Shown: positions 8,373-16,674, numbered from the stretch's first letter. The stretch is DNA of 39,386 nt from HGM04593 sp045661225 (GCA_045661225.1 JAZRFF010000015.1:1-39386), one strand, 5' to 3'. Made by a program: numbers and translations. The notes: generated from the sequence alone by a model not told the origin.

Positions 8373-8543
8373 CTGAACGCAGGTTTCTACCCATCGTGGC
8401 AATGGCGGCGTTACCCCACTTTTACCCCGGCACCGCCAATATTCAGGCCACGGCCGCCACGTCCCCCGCGCCCGCCCGTTGGGCCGCCCTCTTTCACACC
8501 TCCACGTAAAGGAGAAACTCGCCCACCGGGATTCACAAGGTAA
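8373..8543 (+). other. In-frame Pro/Arg-rich continuation of the DUF4251 frame
   Basis: Directly after the TGA, 56 sense codons follow in the same frame, beginning LNAGFYPSWQWRRYP and then becoming rich in Pro, Arg and Phe (PRPPRPP), and ending in TAA. There is no internal ATG. Local G+C is much higher than in ordinary spacer DNA here. I read it as the original C terminus of the protein. Confidence 0.6.
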
Positions 8544-8604
8544 GGCTTATAGCATCGGGAGAAAAGAGACGTTTCCTCAACCGATTTTCAAGAGTCGGTA
8601 CCTG

Positions 8605-8656
8605 TATATCAAGAAACAAGCCTGCTTTAATTGAAGCAGGCTTGTTTCTTGATATA
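8605..8656. terminator. Bidirectional terminator between DUF4251 gene and yebC-like gene
   Basis: Perfect 23-bp inverted repeat, arms 8605-8627 and 8634-8656, with a six-base loop. The core is AAGCCTGCTT / AAGCAGGCTT. It lies between convergent genes and could end both transcripts, although the T runs are short. Confidence 0.8.
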
Positions 8657-8664
8657 GAAGTTTT

Positions 8665-9390
8665 TTACTCCTCGACAGGTTTCATATTTGTATATACGTT
8701 CTGCACGTCATCGTCCTCTTCGAGGCGCTCAACAATTTTGTCAATTGTTGCACGTTGCTCTTCGTTAACGTCCTTCTGGTCGTTGGGGATACGTGTAAAC
8801 TCACTGCCTGTAATCTCAAAGCCCTTCTCTTCGAGAGTCTTTTGTATTGCACCGAAAGACTTTGGATCGCCGTAAATTGTTATCTCATTATCTTCCTCAT
8901 CATACTCATCTTCTACACCGTAGTCGATAAGGTCGAGAATAAGTTCGTCCATATCAAGGCCGTCTTTCTTTGTAAATGTAAAGACGCTCTTCTGTGTGAA
9001 CATAAAATCGAGACTACCCTGTGTTCCAAGTGTACCGCCGAATTTATTGAATACTGCACGCACGTTGGCAACGGTGCGGGTTGTATTATCGGTTGCAGCA
9101 TCGACAAAGATTGCGATACCGTAAGGACCGTATCCCTCGTATGTAACCTCCTTATAGTCCTTCTGGTCCTTACCAAGTGCATTTTTGATTGCGCGCTCGA
9201 TATTATCCTTTGGCATATTCTCGCGCTTTGCGTTGGCGATAATAGCTCTCAAATGAGGGTTAGTATCGGGGTCGGGACCACCGGCCTTGACAGCAATAGC
9301 AATCTGCTTTCCTACACGGGTAAATGTACGTGCCATATTACCCCATCTTTTTAATTTTGCGGCTTTACGATATTCAAAAGCTCTACCCAT
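8665..9390 (-). CDS. YebC/PmpR family protein
   Basis: 241 residues, the normal length. The N terminus MGRAFEYRKAAKLKRWGNMA and the block KAGGPDPDTNPHLRAII are hallmarks of the family, as is the acidic YGVEDEYDEEDNEI stretch in the C-terminal domain. YebC-family proteins were first described as DNA-binding regulators; later work ties several to translation, relieving ribosome stalling at proline-rich stretches. Either role is possible here. The gene lies 35 bases downstream of pheT on the same strand and is likely co-transcribed with it. ATG start at 9390. Confidence 0.95.
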   Translation of the reverse strand: MGRAFEYRKAAKLKRWGNMARTFTRVGKQIAIAVKAGGPDPDTNPHLRAIIANAKRENMPKDNIERAIKNALGKDQKDYKEVTYEGYGPYGIAIFVDAATDNTTRTVANVRAVFNKFGGTLGTQGSLDFMFTQKSVFTFTKKDGLDMDELILDLIDYGVEDEYDEEDNEITIYGDPKSFGAIQKTLEEKGFEITGSEFTRIPNDQKDVNEEQRATIDKIVERLEEDDDVQNVYTNMKPVEE

Positions 9391-9425
9391 AGTATAAATA
9401 TTTTAGTTTGTTATTATTTTATAGT

Positions 9426-11891
9426 TTATCGCTGTATAGCACCTAAACGTTTCTGGAAATTTTCCATCAGGCGCGCCATAGTCTTGTCAATAACCTTGTC
9501 GTTAAGTGTCTGGCTATCGTCCTGAAGAATAAAGCTTACAGCGTAGCTTTTTTTGCCTTCCTCGAGATTCTTACCTTCGTAAACATCGAACAAGGTTACT
9601 GCTTTAAGCAGTTTCTTCTCGGTTTCACGTGCAACCTGCTCAATTTGTGCAAATGTCACATTCTTGTCAATAAGCAACGCAAGGTCGCGTTTCACCGCTG
9701 GATACTTGCTAATCTCGGCGTATCCAATCTTTGCATTCTTGACAGCCTTCATAAGCTCCGTCCAGTTGATATCGGCATACAGCACCTCAGCATCAATATC
9801 GAATCGCTTTGTGACTTTCTTGCGCAAAATACCAAGCTGTGCAACGATTTTCTTGCTGCTCTGCGCCTGAACTTGTATTGCTGCCGAGAATATGTCGTCA
9901 CTAAAGGTGGTCAAAAGACGCATTGCCGGTTTGAATCCCAAACGGTCGAAAATGTGTTCAACAACCGCCTTGAGGTCGTACACATTGAGAGGACGGCCGG
10001 CTTCAATCCACGACGATGCTACATTGTTGCCCGTCAGCCACAAGGCCAAATGGTAACTCTCGCTGTATGGGCTAAGTATTTTATCTTCGGTGCGTTTGTC
10101 GGCATCGAAACGGTAGCTGTTTCCAAACTCAAAGAAACGAAGGTCTGTAAATTTACGGCTTACATTACGCTGAATGCTCTCAAGACCGCCGAACAGCAGT
10201 GTCTGGCGAAGCACGTTGAGGTCATTGCTCAGTGGGTTCATAAGACGTACAAGATTATCGCTCTTGAAGCTCTCAAGCTCATCGTAATAACCGGCTGCTG
10301 TAAGCGAGTTGTTGAGAATCTCGTTAAACCCACAACCTACGAGTTGCTCCGAAATAATGTTCTGCAACTTGTGCGACTTATCCTCGGCACCCTTTGTAAT
10401 AATGGACGAGTGCAAAGTGGTTGTTATCTCGATATTGTTGTATCCATAGATGCGTAGAATATCCTCGACTACGTCGCAAGGGCGCTGAACATCGACACGA
10501 TAAGGAGGCACAAGCAACGAGAGACCGTTCTCGCTTTCTCCGGCAATCTTCATTTCGAGCGACTCAACTATGCTCTTTACTGTTTCCGGCGCAATATCCA
10601 CACCTATAAGGCTGTTTACATAAGCATATTCGAGGTCTATCTTGAAATCCTCAACGGGAGCTGGATAAATATCCTTTATATCCATTGAAATTGTACCGCC
10701 GGCAAGTTCCTTAATGAGCATTGCAGCCTGTTTAAGGGCATAAACGACATTGTTGGGGTCGGTTCCACGCTCATAACGGAAAGATGCATCTGTCTGCAAA
10801 CCGTGACGGCGCGCGCTCTTGCGAATCCACGTCGGGTGGAAGTATGCGCTCTCGAGGAACACGTTTTTAGTCTCCTCGGTTGTGCCCGATTCAAGGCCGC
10901 CGAATACTCCGGCAAGACACATTGGCTCCTCGGCATTGCAAATCATAAGGTCACGCTCCGAAAGTTTACGTTCAACACCGTCAAGTGTCACAAAAGGAGT
11001 ACCCTCGGGGAATGTGCGTACCACAACTTTGCCGCCCTTGATTTTATCGGCATCGAAGCAGTGCATAGGCTGCCCATAAGCGTGGAGTATATAGTTTGTA
11101 ATATCGACAATATTGTTTATGGGGCGAATGCCTATTATCTGCAACTTATTTTTAAGCCAATCGGGGCTCTCCTTTACGGTAACGCCCTTTACGGTAACAC
11201 CGGCATAACGCACACAAGCCTCGCTGTTCTGAACCTCAATGTCTATAGGCAACGAATTGTCATCAACTTTGAATCCATCGCACGAAGGACGATGCAACGC
11301 GCTTGTACCTTTATTTTGCTTTGTGTAGGCATAAAGGTCACGTGCTACACCGTAATGCGAACAGGCGTCTGCACGGTTTGGGGTAATATCAACCCCTATA
11401 AGGTAGTCACTCTTTATATTGTAGTACTCTTTAGCCGGTGTTCCGGGAACCGCATCGGCCGGAAGCACAATAATTCCGTCGTGACTGTTTCCGATGCCAA
11501 TCTCGTCCTCGGCGCAAATCATACCATAAGACTCGGCTCCGCGTATTTTACCTTTTTTTATAGTGAAGCACTCGTCGCCACTGTACAGCTTTGTACCGAT
11601 GGTTGCTACAACGACTTTTTGTCCGGCAGCCACGTTGGGTGCGCCACACACAATCTGCACCGGATTGCCATCGCCCAGGTTCACCGTTGTTATGTGCAAA
11701 TGATCACTGTCGGGGTGGTCGACACAAGTAAGCACTTCGCCAATCACAAGTCCCTCAAGACCTCCTTTGATTGTCTGGACCTCCTCTACTCCATCGGTTT
11801 CAAGACCTATGGAAGTAAGAGCCGCCGACACCTCTTCGGGGGTTAAGTCAAAATCGACATACTCTTTAAGCCAATTATAAGAAATATTCAT
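9426..11891 (-). CDS. pheT: Phenylalanine-tRNA ligase beta subunit
   Basis: 821 residues, typical of bacterial PheT. Domains appear in the expected order: N-terminal helix (MNISYNWLKEYVDFDLT), EMAP-type tRNA-binding OB fold (about 40-150, with the HPDSDHL and IVCGAPNV motifs), B3/B4 editing region (about 210-370), B5 (about 400-475), catalytic-like core and the anticodon-binding FDX-ACB domain (about 725-821, starting YAEISKYPAVKRDLALLID). It pairs with PheS to charge tRNA-Phe; pheS is not in this window, so the two subunits are not adjacent here. ATG start at 11891. Confidence 0.98.
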   Translation of the reverse strand: MNISYNWLKEYVDFDLTPEEVSAALTSIGLETDGVEEVQTIKGGLEGLVIGEVLTCVDHPDSDHLHITTVNLGDGNPVQIVCGAPNVAAGQKVVVATIGTKLYSGDECFTIKKGKIRGAESYGMICAEDEIGIGNSHDGIIVLPADAVPGTPAKEYYNIKSDYLIGVDITPNRADACSHYGVARDLYAYTKQNKGTSALHRPSCDGFKVDDNSLPIDIEVQNSEACVRYAGVTVKGVTVKESPDWLKNKLQIIGIRPINNIVDITNYILHAYGQPMHCFDADKIKGGKVVVRTFPEGTPFVTLDGVERKLSERDLMICNAEEPMCLAGVFGGLESGTTEETKNVFLESAYFHPTWIRKSARRHGLQTDASFRYERGTDPNNVVYALKQAAMLIKELAGGTISMDIKDIYPAPVEDFKIDLEYAYVNSLIGVDIAPETVKSIVESLEMKIAGESENGLSLLVPPYRVDVQRPCDVVEDILRIYGYNNIEITTTLHSSIITKGAEDKSHKLQNIISEQLVGCGFNEILNNSLTAAGYYDELESFKSDNLVRLMNPLSNDLNVLRQTLLFGGLESIQRNVSRKFTDLRFFEFGNSYRFDADKRTEDKILSPYSESYHLALWLTGNNVASSWIEAGRPLNVYDLKAVVEHIFDRLGFKPAMRLLTTFSDDIFSAAIQVQAQSSKKIVAQLGILRKKVTKRFDIDAEVLYADINWTELMKAVKNAKIGYAEISKYPAVKRDLALLIDKNVTFAQIEQVARETEKKLLKAVTLFDVYEGKNLEEGKKSYAVSFILQDDSQTLNDKVIDKTMARLMENFQKRLGAIQR

Positions 11892-11971
11892 ATATTACAG
11901 TTTTTTTGTATTCTTTACATAACGGCATACATCGACAAAAGCCGCATAAATGCCCATAATATTTCAACTTG

Positions 11972-11979
11972 CAAAGTTA
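11972..11979 (-). promoter_or_regulatory. Probable -7 box of pheT
   Basis: Minus strand TAACTTTG, an exact TAnnTTTG match, about 80 bases before the pheT ATG. No -33 TTTG sits at the usual 19-20 bases. Confidence 0.45.
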
Positions 11980-12106
11980 TACTTTTTTCTCAAAAAAAGG
12001 AAAGCAAAATAAAAATAATCGCACAATATATTAAATATGTATAATCAACACCTCGGAAAAGAAAATAAACATAGTCTATATTACACCATCTTTTCAATTT
12101 TATTGC

Positions 12107-12114
12107 TATCTTCG
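12107..12114 (+). promoter_or_regulatory. Probable -7 box of trpS
   Basis: TATCTTCG lies 27 bases before the trpS ATG. It sits in the longer string CTATCTTCGCGGTC, which is repeated exactly in the tRNA-Thr promoter (27458-27471). The -33 position shows no TTTG. The box supports starting trpS at 12142, since the in-frame start at 12037 lies upstream of it. Confidence 0.55.
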
Positions 12115-12141
12115 CGGTCAGAAATAAAAATAAGGATATAT

Positions 12142-13233
12142 ATGAGCAAAATTATATTAACAGGAGACCGCCCTACAGGACGTCTGCACCTGGGTCATTA
12201 CGTTGGTTCATTGCGCCGTCGCGTGGAATTACAGAATTCCGGTCTGTACGACAGAATTTTCATTATGATTGCCGACGCACAGGCACTTACCGACAACGCT
12301 GATAACCCCGAGAAGGTCCGTCAGAACATAATAGAGGTAGCACTCGACTATTTATCGGTAGGTATCGACCCGTCACAATGTACAATATTCATTCAGTCAC
12401 AAGTGCCTGAATTGTGCGAACTTGCATTCTACTATATGAATCTCGTAACAGTGTCGCGCCTGCAACGCAACCCGACTGTCAAGACCGAGATTCAGATGCG
12501 TAATTTCGAGACAAGCATTCCTGTGGGATTTTTCACCTACCCTATCAGTCAGGCATCTGATATTACAGCGTTCCGTGCGACCACCGTTCCGGCCGGAGAG
12601 GACCAGCAGCCAATGATTGAACAGGCGCGAGAAATTGCCCGTCGATTCAACAACATATACGGCGAAACGCTTGTTGAACCGGAGATTCTGCTGCCTACAA
12701 ACGCTGCTTGTCTGCGTTTGCCAGGTACCGACGGTAAGGCCAAGATGAGCAAATCGCTTGGCAATTGCATCTATCTGTCCGATTCAGCCGAGGAGGTACG
12801 CCAGCGCGTAATGTCAATGTATACCGACCCCGACCATCTGCGCGTTCAAGACCCCGGCAAAGTCGAGGGTAACACAGTGTTCACCTATCTTGACGCATTC
12901 TGCCGTCCCGAACATTTCGAGCGTTATCTTCCCGACTACCCCAACCTCGACGAACTTAAGGCACATTACAAACGCGGAGGCCTTGGCGATGTAAAAGTAA
13001 AAAAATTCCTTATAGCAATACTCGAAGAGGAACTTGCCCCCATTCGTGCGCGTCGCAAGGAGTGGGAACAGAAAATTCCTGAAGTTTACGCGTTGCTGCA
13101 ACAAGGCTGCGACGCTGCCCGCGCTGTAGCAACAGACACGCTCAACGACGTACGTCGTGCAATGAAGATAAATTACTTCGAAGACAAAGAGCTTATTGAA
13201 GAGCAAGCGAAAAAATTTGCCGAAAACAAGTAA
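12142..13233 (+). CDS. trpS: Tryptophan-tRNA ligase
   Basis: 363 residues. This class I synthetase joins tryptophan to tRNA-Trp. The HIGH-type motif is HLGH (H16-H19, in PTGRLHLGHYVGS) and the KMSKS loop is K201-S205. The sequence VGFFTYPISQASDITAF and the AGEDQQP segment are typical of TrpS. I use the ATG at 12142, where the family N terminus (MSKIILTGDRPTG) begins; an upstream in-frame ATG at 12037 would add 35 residues with no family likeness and would precede the likely promoter. A purine run (AAGGA) lies just ahead of the ATG. Confidence 0.97.
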   Translation: MSKIILTGDRPTGRLHLGHYVGSLRRRVELQNSGLYDRIFIMIADAQALTDNADNPEKVRQNIIEVALDYLSVGIDPSQCTIFIQSQVPELCELAFYYMNLVTVSRLQRNPTVKTEIQMRNFETSIPVGFFTYPISQASDITAFRATTVPAGEDQQPMIEQAREIARRFNNIYGETLVEPEILLPTNAACLRLPGTDGKAKMSKSLGNCIYLSDSAEEVRQRVMSMYTDPDHLRVQDPGKVEGNTVFTYLDAFCRPEHFERYLPDYPNLDELKAHYKRGGLGDVKVKKFLIAILEEELAPIRARRKEWEQKIPEVYALLQQGCDAARAVATDTLNDVRRAMKINYFEDKELIEEQAKKFAENK

Positions 13234-13248
13234 ATAAAAACTTATACA

Positions 13249-13290
13249 TACGACAAACGGAGAGAAGCCGGCTTCTCTCCGTTTGTCGTA
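13249..13290. terminator. Perfect 42-base palindrome after trpS
   Basis: Two 21-base arms (13249-13269, 13270-13290) with no unpaired loop in sequence, core GAGAGAAGCC/GGCTTCTCTC. It lies between convergent trpS and dnaB. It has no T run on either side, so it is terminator-like rather than a textbook intrinsic terminator. Confidence 0.6.
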
Positions 13291-13329
13291 TTCAAGAAAA
13301 TACAATCTTCCGCACGAATAATATACTGT

Positions 13330-14907
13330 TTAAAAAGGTACAGTATCGTCGGGACGACTAGCATATGTCGGTGGTACCTGCTGGTTCTCTATGTATGCAG
13401 GAATATTGGGAACATACTCAGGTTCCGGCGGAACAGCAGAGTTCATTTTGGAACTGAGCATCACCGGCATATCTCCCGGAGGTGGAGCCAATGACTCATC
13501 GTCGAGATTCATAAAGCGCGCATACTCTTTGCGGAATATAAGAGGTACATTATCGAGTCCACCGTTACGATGCTTTGCAATAATAATCTCGGCTTTTCCT
13601 CTCCAGTCAAAATCACCCTCTTTGTAGAGATGGAAATACTCGGGACGGTTAACAAACATTACAATATCGGCGTCCTGCTCAATGGCACCCGACTCACGAA
13701 GGTCACTCAACTGCGGGCGTTTACCCTCGATACCGTCACGTCCCTCGACATTACGGTTCAACTGACTAAGCGCCATCACAGGAATATTAAGTTCCTTTGC
13801 AAGACCTTTCAAGGCACGCGATATTGTACTAATCTCCTCCTGGCGGCTGCCCTTACCTGTATTTGCGGTCATCAACTGCAAATAGTCGATAAATATCATT
13901 TTTACGCCGTGTTCCCGCACCATACGACGTGCCTTTGAACGTAACTCAAACACCGACAACTGCGGAGTGTCGTCAATATAAAGAGGGGCATTTTCGAGCT
14001 GTACAATCTTGTTGTCAAGTTGTCCCCATTCGTAGCGTTCAAGCTGTCCGCTACGAATTTTGTCACCTGGAATTTGACACACGTTACAAATGAGACGCTG
14101 CACCAACTGTACGTTACCCATCTCAAGAGAGAACATTCCCACAGGTATTCCCTGGTCGACTGCCATATTACGAATAAGCGAAAGAGCAAAAGCGGTCTTA
14201 CCCATAGCCGGACGTGCAGCAAGAATTATAAGGTCGGTTGGCTGCCAACCCGACAACACCTTATCCAGACGATGGTATCCGGTGCTCAGACCGCTGATAC
14301 CGCTTGTATTTTTCGAGGCTGTCTGTATTTGAGCATAGGCTTGCCTGATTACCGGGTTAATTTGGGTAAAATCCTGCTTCATATTATGGCTCGAAATCTC
14401 AAACAGTTCCGACTCGGCCTGTTGCATAAGTTCTTCAACGTCCTGCGTCTCGTCAAAAGCAAGAACCTGGGTTTTGCTTGTGAATTTTATAAGGTCGCGT
14501 GCCAGTTTTTTCTGTGCAATAATATTCGCGTGGTACTCGATGTTTACCGACGACACGACACGGCTCGTAAGTTGTGCAATATATACCGGACCACCAACTT
14601 CTTCGAGTATACCTTTGCTGCGCAGGAACTCCGTTACTGTAAGAATATCTATAGGGCGATCGGCAAGATCCATCTGCAATATGGCATCGAAAAGCAGTTG
14701 GTTGCGCTTGTCATAGAACGACTCGGGTTTAAGTGTTCCGCCCAGACGTCCGATGGCGTCACTGTCAACCATCAGCGCACCAAGCACAGCTTCTTCAATT
14801 TCGAGTGCTTGAGGCTGCACGTGTCCGTACTCGCTTAACTTAGGTGTACTATTTGCGACCGCCTGACGTCGCGACACTTTTTTCTTGGGTATAGTTGTAT
14901 CTTCCAT
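13330..14907 (-). CDS. dnaB: Replicative DNA helicase DnaB
   Basis: 525 residues from the chosen start. It has an N-terminal primase-interacting domain (about 30-130), a linker, and a RecA-like ATPase with Walker A ARPAMGKTAF (about 231-240), Walker B in MIFIDYLQLM and the arginine-finger region SDLRESGAIEQDADIVMFVNR. As a hexamer it unwinds DNA at the replication fork. The C-terminal tail after about residue 450 is Pro-rich and variable. An in-frame ATG exists at 14937, but the -7 box at 14945-14952 puts transcription start at about that base, so the ATG at 14907 is the better choice. Confidence 0.95.
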   Translation of the reverse strand: MEDTTIPKKKVSRRQAVANSTPKLSEYGHVQPQALEIEEAVLGALMVDSDAIGRLGGTLKPESFYDKRNQLLFDAILQMDLADRPIDILTVTEFLRSKGILEEVGGPVYIAQLTSRVVSSVNIEYHANIIAQKKLARDLIKFTSKTQVLAFDETQDVEELMQQAESELFEISSHNMKQDFTQINPVIRQAYAQIQTASKNTSGISGLSTGYHRLDKVLSGWQPTDLIILAARPAMGKTAFALSLIRNMAVDQGIPVGMFSLEMGNVQLVQRLICNVCQIPGDKIRSGQLERYEWGQLDNKIVQLENAPLYIDDTPQLSVFELRSKARRMVREHGVKMIFIDYLQLMTANTGKGSRQEEISTISRALKGLAKELNIPVMALSQLNRNVEGRDGIEGKRPQLSDLRESGAIEQDADIVMFVNRPEYFHLYKEGDFDWRGKAEIIIAKHRNGGLDNVPLIFRKEYARFMNLDDESLAPPPGDMPVMLSSKMNSAVPPEPEYVPNIPAYIENQQVPPTYASRPDDTVPF

Positions 14908-14920
14908 AATTTTTCGCAAG

Positions 14921-14938
14921 CGTGCATTTATTTGCACG
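14921..14938 (-). promoter_or_regulatory. Inverted repeat at the dnaB 5' end
   Basis: CGTGCA (14921-14926) and TGCACG (14933-14938) flank six AT bases, right where the dnaB transcript should begin. It could be an operator or a short 5' hairpin. Six-base arms can occur by chance. Confidence 0.3.
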
Positions 14939-14944
14939 GGGTTG

Positions 14945-14952
14945 CAAAGATA
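14945..14952 (-). promoter_or_regulatory. -7 box of dnaB
   Basis: Minus strand TATCTTTG, an exact match to the Bacteroidota -7 consensus, about 40 bases before the ATG at 14907. No TTTG lies at the expected -33 spacing. Confidence 0.55.
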
Positions 14953-15038
14953 TATACTTTCGAGTGAAGAAAAGCTTCCACCCTCTCTCCTTTATCAACA
15001 AAAAGGAGGAAGTTATTAACGGTGTAAAAAAAAATAAT

Positions 15039-15046
15039 TACTTTTG
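15039..15046 (+). promoter_or_regulatory. -7 box of ispE
   Basis: TACTTTTG, an exact TAnnTTTG match, 42 bases before the ispE ATG. The -33 region lacks a TTTG. Confidence 0.5.
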
Positions 15047-15053
15047 TAAGTAA

Positions 15054-15092
15054 ATGAAAAATATAGGTCTTACAAGACAACGAAAAAGATGA
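15054..15092 (+). CDS. Possible 12-residue leader ORF coupled to ispE
   Basis: An ATG just after the predicted promoter opens a 12-codon frame (MKNIGLTRQRKR) whose TGA overlaps the ispE start as ATGA. Overlap of this kind allows termination-reinitiation. It is short enough to be chance, and no homology can be judged. Confidence 0.25.
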   Translation: MKNIGLTRQRKR

Positions 15093-15919
15093 TTACATTT
15101 CCAAACGCAAAAATAAATCTCGGCCTTGATATTGTATCGAAGCGTCCCGATGGTTACCATAATCTTGAGACGGTATTTTACCCCATTCCTCTTGAGGATA
15201 TTCTTGAAATAACTACCACCGACGAAAAAGAGGCGCCCGACTACACATTCGCTATGCATAATGCATTTTTTGAAGGTGACAACAACGACAATCTTGTAGT
15301 AAAGGCATACAAGATTCTTGCAGCCGACCACAAACTGCCCAAGGTAAAGATGACACTTTACAAGAACATTCCTACAGGTGCAGGACTCGGCGGCGGCAGT
15401 GCTGACGCTGCATTCGCCCTGAAGATGCTCAACAGTATAGCCGGGCTCAAGCTCAGCGATGAAAAACTCGAAGAGTATGCTGCGCGCATAGGCGCCGACT
15501 GTGCGTTCTTTATAAAGAACCAACCCGCTTATGCAACCGGAATAGGCAACATTCTTACCCCCACGCAATGCGACCTTGCCGGGTATACTCTTGTGCTGGT
15601 AAAGCCCGACATTCATATATCGACAAAAATGGCCTATTCGCTTGTAACTCCGGCTACTCCCGACACTCCTCTGACCGAGATTGTGGCACGCCCTGTATGC
15701 GAGTGGAAGGGAGCAATGAAAAACGATTTTGAAAAGAGTGTCTTTGCCAATCACGCATCAATGGAAAAGATAAAAGAAAAGCTATACGCGCTTGGAGCCG
15801 TATATGCGTCAATGTCGGGCAGCGGTTCTACGTTCTTTGGTATATTTAAAGACAGGCTCTCCGTTGAAAGTATACAGAACGAATTTCCCAACACATTTTG
15901 TTGGTGCAGAACACTATAA
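15089..15919 (+). CDS. ispE: 4-diphosphocytidyl-2-C-methyl-D-erythritol kinase
   Basis: 276 residues, a GHMP kinase of the non-mevalonate (MEP) isoprenoid pathway. It phosphorylates CDP-methylerythritol with ATP. The glycine-rich ATP loop PTGAGLGGGSADAA covers about residues 95-107. The catalytic pair is K8 (PNAKINLGL) and D137 (IGADCAFF), and the third GHMP motif is MSGSGSTFFG. It is cytoplasmic. It is transcribed alone and its 3' side carries unusual RNA structure (15928-16147). The ATG at 15089 begins the conserved N terminus. Confidence 0.96.
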   Translation: MITFPNAKINLGLDIVSKRPDGYHNLETVFYPIPLEDILEITTTDEKEAPDYTFAMHNAFFEGDNNDNLVVKAYKILAADHKLPKVKMTLYKNIPTGAGLGGGSADAAFALKMLNSIAGLKLSDEKLEEYAARIGADCAFFIKNQPAYATGIGNILTPTQCDLAGYTLVLVKPDIHISTKMAYSLVTPATPDTPLTEIVARPVCEWKGAMKNDFEKSVFANHASMEKIKEKLYALGAVYASMSGSGSTFFGIFKDRLSVESIQNEFPNTFCWCRTL

Positions 15920-15927
15920 AAAGGCGA

Positions 15928-15955
15928 TTGCCCCGTGATTCACATCAGAGGGCAA
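15928..15955 (+). other. Stem-loop just after ispE
   Basis: TTGCCC (15928-15933) pairs with GGGCAA (15950-15955), and inside it TGAT (15936-15939) pairs with ATCA (15944-15947), leaving a CG/GA internal loop. There is no T run after it, so it is not a standard terminator. It may be a transcript-end or processing structure. Confidence 0.5.
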
Positions 15956-16001
15956 CCTAAACACAAACACAAAATAAAACACGACAAAACTACTATGCTT
16001 T

Positions 16002-16063
16002 TCACCCGCGTTTCGCAACGCACCGGAGAGTTGACGCTTGTTCACCACTCCGATTAAGGGTGA
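16002..16063 (+). ncRNA. Candidate structured RNA (three-way junction) 3' of ispE
   Basis: TCACCC (16002-16007) closes with GGGTGA (16058-16063) around two hairpins: GCGTT-TCGC-AACGC (16008-16021) and CGGAG (16024-16028) with CTCCG (16048-16052). This GC-rich island stands out in an AT-rich spacer and is followed by an intrinsic terminator at 16121-16147. No reading frame explains it. I do not recognise it as tmRNA, SRP RNA, RNase P or a named riboswitch. It may be a small RNA or an ispE 3' UTR element; no obvious own promoter is seen. Confidence 0.4.
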
Positions 16064-16120
16064 TTGCAATAGTAAAACACACGTACTACAGAAATTGTTC
16101 CCAATAGAGAGTGTTAAAAT

Positions 16121-16147
16121 AAAAAAAGTCCCGAGGGACTTTTTTTT
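16121..16147. terminator. Terminator between ispE/RNA candidate and thioesterase gene
   Basis: AGTCC/GGACT stem with CGAG loop, flanked by seven A on the left and seven T on the right. It can serve both convergent transcripts. Confidence 0.9.
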
Positions 16148-16210
16148 ATTTATATCAGTTGTAAGCCGCTGCTTATCTTAACTTTTAGAGAAGCCTTACA
16201 AGAAAAAACA

Positions 16211-16585
16211 TTAGCCAATCTTTGCCATAAAACACTTTTCATCAACAATAAAGCGTACGTGCACCCCTTTGCCAATTGTGCCAACAGAGTCGTAGGCCTC
16301 TACTTCAAAAGTCAGCTTACGCCCATCGACAGCCACAAGCCTTGCAACAGCCCTGACTTCGGCACCTACAACCGACGGCTTGATGTGTGTGGTATTTATT
16401 TCGGCACCAACAGTTGTGGAGCCCTCGGGCAGAAAAGGAGCAACAGCATTCATAGCTGCATTCTCCATTAGTGCCACCATTGCCGGTGTCGCAAAAACCA
16501 TAAGATCGCCCGACCCCATTGTTGCTGCGCAATTTTCTGAATCAACCGTTACGCAACTTGTATATTCCAATCCTTCTTTAAGCAT
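16211..16585 (-). CDS. FlK-type hotdog thioesterase
   Basis: 124 residues, one hotdog fold. It carries T33 (FATPAM), E41 (ALMENAA) and H67 (TTHIKP). The T-to-E spacing (8) and E-to-H spacing (26) equal those of the catalytic triad in fluoroacetyl-CoA thioesterase FlK. Bacterial relatives outside Streptomyces are mostly uncharacterised acyl-CoA thioesterases, so fluoroacetate detoxification should not be assumed. The ATG at 16585 begins the conserved part; the longer frame to 16645 would run across the probable promoter. It is divergent from the MscS gene. Confidence 0.85.
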   Translation of the reverse strand: MLKEGLEYTSCVTVDSENCAATMGSGDLMVFATPAMVALMENAAMNAVAPFLPEGSTTVGAEINTTHIKPSVVGAEVRAVARLVAVDGRKLTFEVEAYDSVGTIGKGVHVRFIVDEKCFMAKIG

Positions 16586-16603
16586 AATATTTCTTTTTTT
16601 TTG

Positions 16604-16632
16604 CGAATGTAACAAAATATCATAAAAGCAAA
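16604..16632 (-). promoter_or_regulatory. Possible promoter of the thioesterase gene
   Basis: Minus strand TTTG (16629-16632), 17-base spacer, TACATTCG (16604-16611). The boxes fit the Bacteroidota pattern but the spacer is shorter than the usual 19. Confidence 0.35.
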
Positions 16633-16674
16633 AAGAAAATCCCACTCTGCAAGTGTTATAAATAATAAAAAGGT

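Noticed and set aside
12037..12141. Longer N terminus for trpS
   Set aside because: The extra residues have no family likeness and the likely -7 box (12107-12114) lies inside them.
14908..14937. Longer N terminus for dnaB
   Set aside because: The upstream ATG coincides with the predicted transcription start, leaving no leader.
16003..16147. Known riboswitch or housekeeping RNA (tmRNA, SRP RNA, RNase P RNA)
   Set aside because: Size and motifs do not match any of these, and it lies downstream of a gene rather than ahead of one.
16211..16585. Fluoroacetate resistance gene
   Set aside because: The catalytic spacing matches FlK, but many unrelated acyl-CoA thioesterases share it and nothing nearby supports organofluorine metabolism.
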